Shown here piece by piece: positions 60,056-64,000 of a stretch of DNA of 64,000 bases (its first letter is position 1; each line of letters starts with the position of its first letter). Source of the stretch: Bog-473 sp036489775 (GTDB taxonomy: Bacteria > Actinomycetota > Acidimicrobiia > Acidimicrobiales > RAAP-2). Both the position numbers and the translations under genes were made by a program. The stretch covers positions 44,305 through 108,304 of the forward strand of contig DASXFC010000034.1 of NCBI GenBank assembly GCA_036489775.1. The letters are read 5' to 3'. The notes beneath the pieces were generated by a model. It saw nothing but the letters and a program-made list of their open reading frames with translations. It ran no database searches and had not been told where the DNA came from.

Positions 60056-62886
60056 ACCGACTCCAATCTGACGTCCGTCACCAATTCCCGGCTGTCGACC
60101 AGGGTGGACACGGCGTTGGCCGCGTCCGTCCCGTGCGGCACGTTGTAGTCGACGGCCACCACACCCCGGGGGACCCCGCTGTCGGCCTGGGCCGGCAGGA
60201 CCAGGGCAGCCCGGGCCGATCGCACCCGCACCTGGTCGCCGGTCTGGGCGCCCAGCCGGTCCAGGTCGTAAGGGTTGGCCCGCACCACCAGGGGCGACAC
60301 CAGAGGGGTCAGCGAGGGCGAGCCGGTGACCGAGCTCCCGGCGTCGTAGAGCCGGCGGCTGGCCACCAGGCGCAGGGCGTAGTTGTCGGCGGGCGGCACA
60401 TTGAAGGGGCCGGCGCTCACCACGCCCGACAGCAGGGGCGGCAGGACACCGCGGACGTCGGTGGCGGCGTCGATGGCGCGCTCGGCCGCCGCCGCGTTGC
60501 CGACCCGCGGTGGCGCGCCCTGGCGCTCGACCGACTCCACGCCGGGGAGGGCCACCGGGTCGATGGGGGCGACGTCGTCGTGGCGGGCACCCTTGGTCAG
60601 CGGCACCAGCATCCCGTCGTGGGCCACGTCGGAGTGCAGCACGTCCTGGGTCAGGCCGGCGTAGGCGGGTGCCGTCCGATGGATCTCCTCGGTCAGGTCG
60701 TCGATGCTCGACACCCCGAGGTCCGATCCCAGCGAGGCGGCCAGCTCGGCCGCGATCATCCAATCGGGCCAGGCGAAGCCGGGGGCGGTCAGCTTCTGGC
60801 CCAACCGGCTCACCCGGCCTTCGAGGTTGGTGGTGGTGCCGGGACGCTCGTGGGCCACCGCGCACGGCAAGACCACGTCGGCGTAGGCGTCGACCGATTC
60901 GGAAGGGTGACCGGTCACCGCCACCACGAAGTGCCCGGCACCCAGCGCGGCCGAGGCCTGCGTGCGATCGGGGAAGTCGCTCAGGGGATCGGCCCCGAGC
61001 AGCACCAGGGCTTGGATCTGGGTTCCGGTGCCGTCGCCCGACATGGAGGCCAAGATCCCGGCCGTATCGAGGCCGGCGCCGGCCGGCACGGCGCCCCAGG
61101 CTTCGGTGAACCATTCGCGACCGGCGTCGAGGCTGACCCGGCCCGGCAGGAGACCCGGGGCCAACCCCATGTCGAGGGCGCCGAAGACGTTGCCCCGGCG
61201 TAGGGCGGGCAGGAAGGTGGCCTTGGGCAAAGCGGCGGCCAGCGCGGCGAGGGCCTCGCCGACCAGCACACCCGACTCGGCGTAGTTGGGACGGCCGGCC
61301 ACGATCACCACGCCCTCGCCGTCGGGGTGGGCGGCCAGCACGGCCCGGGCGGCGTCGAGCGCGCCCGGAGCCAGCGCGGTGCCTTCGGGATGCGACGACA
61401 GGGCCGTGGCGGCGGCGGCGTCACCGGTCAGGGCCTTGGCTGCGTTGGGGGCGTCGCCGGGCCGGATGGGCAAGTGCGCCGTCGCCAGCGGGGTCAGTGC
61501 AGTCGGGGTCGGGGCCAGCTCGATCAGTGCCGTCCCGGCCACCACCGCCTCACGCAGGCGGAGGAACAACACGGGGAGCTCCTCGCGGAGATCGCCGGCC
61601 AGGGCGATCACGACCTTGGCCGCGCACGCCTGGTCGATGGTGGCCTTGGGCAGGCTCAGCACCAGCTCGGCCGGCAGGCCGTCACCCAACTGGGCGTCCA
61701 CCGAGTCGGTGCCGATGATCAACTTGGCCAGCTTGGCCCAGGCATAGGCGGCCTCGTTGGTCAGCCGGCCGCCGCCGATGACACCGACGGCCGAGGGCCC
61801 ACCCTGCTGGGTCGCATCCTTCAGGCCGGCGGCCGCCGCGGCCAGCGCCTCACTCCAGCTGGCCGAGACCAGCTCGCCGTTCTTGCGCACCCGGGGCTCG
61901 ACCAGACGGCCGTGTTCGAACCCGCCGGTCTCGCGCGCCTCGCCCAGGAACTGCCCACGGGTCGCCCCCAGGCTCACCACCTGAGAGGCGGTGGCCGGCA
62001 CCACGTCGACCGCGTCGTCGGCCAGCGCTTGCGGCATCGGCCCGGCGTCGACCTCGTCACCGTTGACCGATTCGAAGGCGAAGCGACCCTTGTCGCACAA
62101 CCAGCCGTGGTTCACCGGGTCCGAGTCGATACCGAGCAACCGGGTCAGGCGGTTGGACGACGACTGCACCGCCACCCGGCAGCCGACCGAGCAGGTGGTG
62201 CAGGTGGACTCCACCTGGTCCAGATCCCAGGGGCGGGCGGTGAAGCGGTAGGGCGTGGCGGTCAGCGCACCCACCGGGCAGATCTGCACGGTGTTGCCGC
62301 TGAAGTAGGACGAGAACGGTTCGGTCGGGAAGGTGGCCACCTCGACCAGTTCGCCCCGGCCGGCGAAGTCGATCTGGGCCTCGCCGGCCACATCGGAGGC
62401 GAAGCGGGTGCAGCGGGCGCACTGGATGCAGCGCTCCCGGTCGAGCAGGACCAGATCGGAGATGGCGATCGGCTTCTCGAAGTGGCGTTTCTCCTCGACG
62501 AAACGGCTCTCGCCCGGGCCGTAGGCCAGGGTCTGGTCCTGGAGTGGGCACTCGCCGCCCTTGTCGCAGACGGGGCAGTCGAGTGGGTGGTTGGCCAGGA
62601 GGAACTCGAGCACGCCATCTTGGGCCTTCTTGACCTTGTCCGATGACGTGTCGACCACCATGTCCTGGGTGGCATCGATGAAGCACGACGGCTGCAGGGT
62701 GGCGCCGCGCGGCCCATCCACCTCGACCAGGCACATCCGGCACATGCCGACGGGCTCCATGCGCGGGTGGTAGCAGAAGCGCGGGATGTAGGTCCCGGCC
62801 CGCTCGGCCGCCGCGATGAGCAGCTCGCCCTTGTGGGCCGACACGGTGCGGCCGTCGAGGCTGAAGGTGATGTCCTCGTCAGTCAA
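60052..62886 (-). CDS. nuoG: NADH-quinone oxidoreductase subunit G
   Basis: This 944-residue protein carries N-terminal 2Fe-2S ligands (CYHPRME...CRMC, then C), the HxxxCxxC cluster HPLDCPVCDKGGEC, CIQCARC, and a further 4Fe-4S set in STCTTCSVGC and LCDKGRF, followed by a molybdopterin-like domain. The start is likely TTG 62886: a strong ribosome site AAGGAGGG is eight bases upstream, and the protein then starts MTDEDITFSLDGR. It overlaps the nuoF stop by eight bases. The large C-terminal half has lost any obvious cofactor-binding residues. Confidence 0.93.
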   Translation of the reverse strand: MTDEDITFSLDGRTVSAHKGELLIAAAERAGTYIPRFCYHPRMEPVGMCRMCLVEVDGPRGATLQPSCFIDATQDMVVDTSSDKVKKAQDGVLEFLLANHPLDCPVCDKGGECPLQDQTLAYGPGESRFVEEKRHFEKPIAISDLVLLDRERCIQCARCTRFASDVAGEAQIDFAGRGELVEVATFPTEPFSSYFSGNTVQICPVGALTATPYRFTARPWDLDQVESTCTTCSVGCRVAVQSSSNRLTRLLGIDSDPVNHGWLCDKGRFAFESVNGDEVDAGPMPQALADDAVDVVPATASQVVSLGATRGQFLGEARETGGFEHGRLVEPRVRKNGELVSASWSEALAAAAAGLKDATQQGGPSAVGVIGGGRLTNEAAYAWAKLAKLIIGTDSVDAQLGDGLPAELVLSLPKATIDQACAAKVVIALAGDLREELPVLFLRLREAVVAGTALIELAPTPTALTPLATAHLPIRPGDAPNAAKALTGDAAAATALSSHPEGTALAPGALDAARAVLAAHPDGEGVVIVAGRPNYAESGVLVGEALAALAAALPKATFLPALRRGNVFGALDMGLAPGLLPGRVSLDAGREWFTEAWGAVPAGAGLDTAGILASMSGDGTGTQIQALVLLGADPLSDFPDRTQASAALGAGHFVVAVTGHPSESVDAYADVVLPCAVAHERPGTTTNLEGRVSRLGQKLTAPGFAWPDWMIAAELAASLGSDLGVSSIDDLTEEIHRTAPAYAGLTQDVLHSDVAHDGMLVPLTKGARHDDVAPIDPVALPGVESVERQGAPPRVGNAAAAERAIDAATDVRGVLPPLLSGVVSAGPFNVPPADNYALRLVASRRLYDAGSSVTGSPSLTPLVSPLVVRANPYDLDRLGAQTGDQVRVRSARAALVLPAQADSGVPRGVVAVDYNVPHGTDAANAVSTLVDSRELVTDVRLESV

Positions 62887-64000
62887 AGGGACACCCTCCT
62901 TCCTTGATGTGCACCAGGAACTCATCGCGGAACATACGGATACCCGAGGCGATCGACGATGGGATGGACGGGCCGAGCACGCAGATGGTCGTCTGCTGGG
63001 GCGGCCAGGCCACGCCGGGTGAGATGTTGTCGCACAGGTCCATCAGCAGGTCGAGATCCTCCTCGCGCCCTTCGCCGTGCTCGATCCGGTACATCACGCG
63101 CTCGAGCCAGCCCGAGCCCTCCCGGCACGGCGTGCACTGGCCGCAGGATTCCCGGGCGAAGAACTTGGTGATGCGCCAGGCCGCCCGCACCACGCAGGTG
63201 GCCGAGTCCATGACCACGATCGAGCCCGAGCCGAGCATCGAACCGGCGTCGCCCACCTCGTCCTGTCCCAGCGGGAGGTCGACCTGGTCCGGCCCGAACC
63301 ACGGCGCCGACACCCCGCCGGGGATGAAGGCCTTGAGGGTGTTCGAGCCCCGGATCCCGCCACCGAGCACCGGGGCGTAGATGAGGTCGCGGAAGGTGGT
63401 CTTGACCATCTCGAGCTCGAAGGTGCCCGGCTTGCGCACGTGCCCCGACAGGGCGAAGAGCCGTGTCCCGGTGGAGCGGCCTTGACCCAGGGCGGCGAAG
63501 GCGGCGCCCCCGTTGTTGATGATCCAGGGGATGTTGGCCATGGTCTCGACGTTGTTGACCACGGTGGGCTCGCCGTAGAGCCCGATGGCCGCCGGGAAGT
63601 AGGGGGGCTTGATGCGCGGGAAGCCGCGCTTGCCCTCGAGCGACTCGAGCAGCGCCGTCTCCTCGCCGCAGATGTAGGCGCCCGCGCCGGGGTGGACCAC
63701 CACGTCGATCGAGAAGCCCGAGTCGAAGATGTCGGCGCCGATGGCGCCGTACTCGTACGCCTCGTTCAGCGCGGCCTGGAGTCGCTCGAGCCCGAGGGCG
63801 AACTCACCCCGCAGGTAGATGAAGGCCTGGCTGACCTGCAGCGCGTAGGCCGAGATCAGCACGCCCTCGATGATCTGGTGCGGGTCGCGCTCGATGAGCA
63901 GGTGGTCCTTGAAGGTGGCCGGTTCACTCTCGTCGCCGTTGATGGTCAGGTAGGTGACCGGCTTCTTGTTCAGCAGCGCCCACTTGCGGCCGGCCGGGAA
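62879..64000 (-). CDS. nuoF: NADH-quinone oxidoreductase subunit F (5' end missing)
   Basis: The frame is open from the window edge (374 residues). FPAGRKWALLNKK at the edge is the start of the NADH/FMN domain, then NGDESEPATFKDHLLI, GAGAYICGEETALLESLEG (FMN-binding) and the cluster N3 ligands ESCGQCTPCREG with a later Cys. It oxidises NADH. The first 60-100 residues are outside the window. Confidence 0.96.
   Translation of the reverse strand, partial: FPAGRKWALLNKKPVTYLTINGDESEPATFKDHLLIERDPHQIIEGVLISAYALQVSQAFIYLRGEFALGLERLQAALNEAYEYGAIGADIFDSGFSIDVVVHPGAGAYICGEETALLESLEGKRGFPRIKPPYFPAAIGLYGEPTVVNNVETMANIPWIINNGGAAFAALGQGRSTGTRLFALSGHVRKPGTFELEMVKTTFRDLIYAPVLGGGIRGSNTLKAFIPGGVSAPWFGPDQVDLPLGQDEVGDAGSMLGSGSIVVMDSATCVVRAAWRITKFFARESCGQCTPCREGSGWLERVMYRIEHGEGREEDLDLLMDLCDNISPGVAWPPQQTTICVLGPSIPSSIASGIRMFRDEFLVHIKEGGCPFD

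Noticed and set aside
60056..61114. 350-residue N-terminal extension of NuoH
   Set aside because: It lies wholly within nuoG in another frame; the GTG at 60055 with GTGA overlap gives the normal NuoH start.
1..64000. tRNA or rRNA genes
   Set aside because: I recognised no tRNA cloverleaf or rRNA segment by eye; a tRNAscan or Rfam search would be needed to exclude a small one.

Overview
The window is high-GC bacterial DNA with no rRNA or tRNA gene that I could see. An actinomycete origin is well supported by four things: a mycofactocin cluster, a ctaE-qcrCAB operon with a diheme cytochrome c, a small CtaF oxidase subunit, and heme genes of the coproporphyrin type. Class Acidimicrobiia is my best guess (inference from the gene mix and the Thr-rich surface protein), not a demonstrated assignment. 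Genes are packed tightly, GTG starts are very common, many neighbours overlap by four bases (GTGA or ATGA), and at least eight genes seem to be read from leaderless mRNAs. No stretch without a gene exceeds about 260 bases.

Layout. 1-486: broken-off start of a membrane AAA+ ATPase. 742-14.8 kb: mycofactocin region. mftA-mftB-mftC-mftE, a mycofactocin-type SDR and a UBP zinc-finger gene run leftward. mftF runs rightward from the same intergenic region, and mftD lies 1.4 kb further on behind two unrelated genes. An aldehyde dehydrogenase, a sphingosine-phosphate-lyase-like PLP enzyme, an NDMA-dependent type alcohol dehydrogenase, a cyclase-family hydrolase and two divergent TetR regulators (one KstR-like) surround it. 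14.8-26.7 kb: ABC exporter, secreted esterase, amidohydrolase, alpha/beta hydrolase, DedA protein, family 1 glycosidase, crotonase, TatA and an MBL hydrolase. 26.7-37.4 kb: aerobic terminal oxidase and bc1 complex in two blocks (ctaC-ctaD-ctaF and ctaE-qcrC-qcrA-qcrB), separated by an MFS transporter, an ArsR-SRPBCC regulator with a clear promoter/operator, and two small conserved genes. 37.4-45.2 kb: helD, then a fully overlapping chain ybjQ-hemE-hemH-hemY-lnt. 45.2-51.8 kb: accessory stretch with a HAD phosphatase, an orphan TnpB, a 1048-residue lysyltransferase-like fusion, a tiny zinc-ribbon protein, a Thr-rich membrane protein and an Erm-like methyltransferase. 51.9-64 kb: nuoF to nuoN of complex I (leftward, nuoF cut by the window end).

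How it fits together. Complex I, the bc1 complex and the aa3 oxidase form a complete aerobic chain, and the heme genes supply its cofactor. Mycofactocin is a redox cofactor for alcohol and aldehyde oxidation, so the dehydrogenases around mftA-F probably feed electrons to this chain. The most unusual items are the lysyltransferase fusion whose N-terminal half looks like a metal-free metallophosphoesterase, the rearranged mycofactocin cluster, a probable CTG start overlapping the qcrB stop codon, an Lnt homologue with Ser at the usual catalytic Cys position, and the ArsR promoter whose operator fills the -35/-10 spacer of a leaderless gene.
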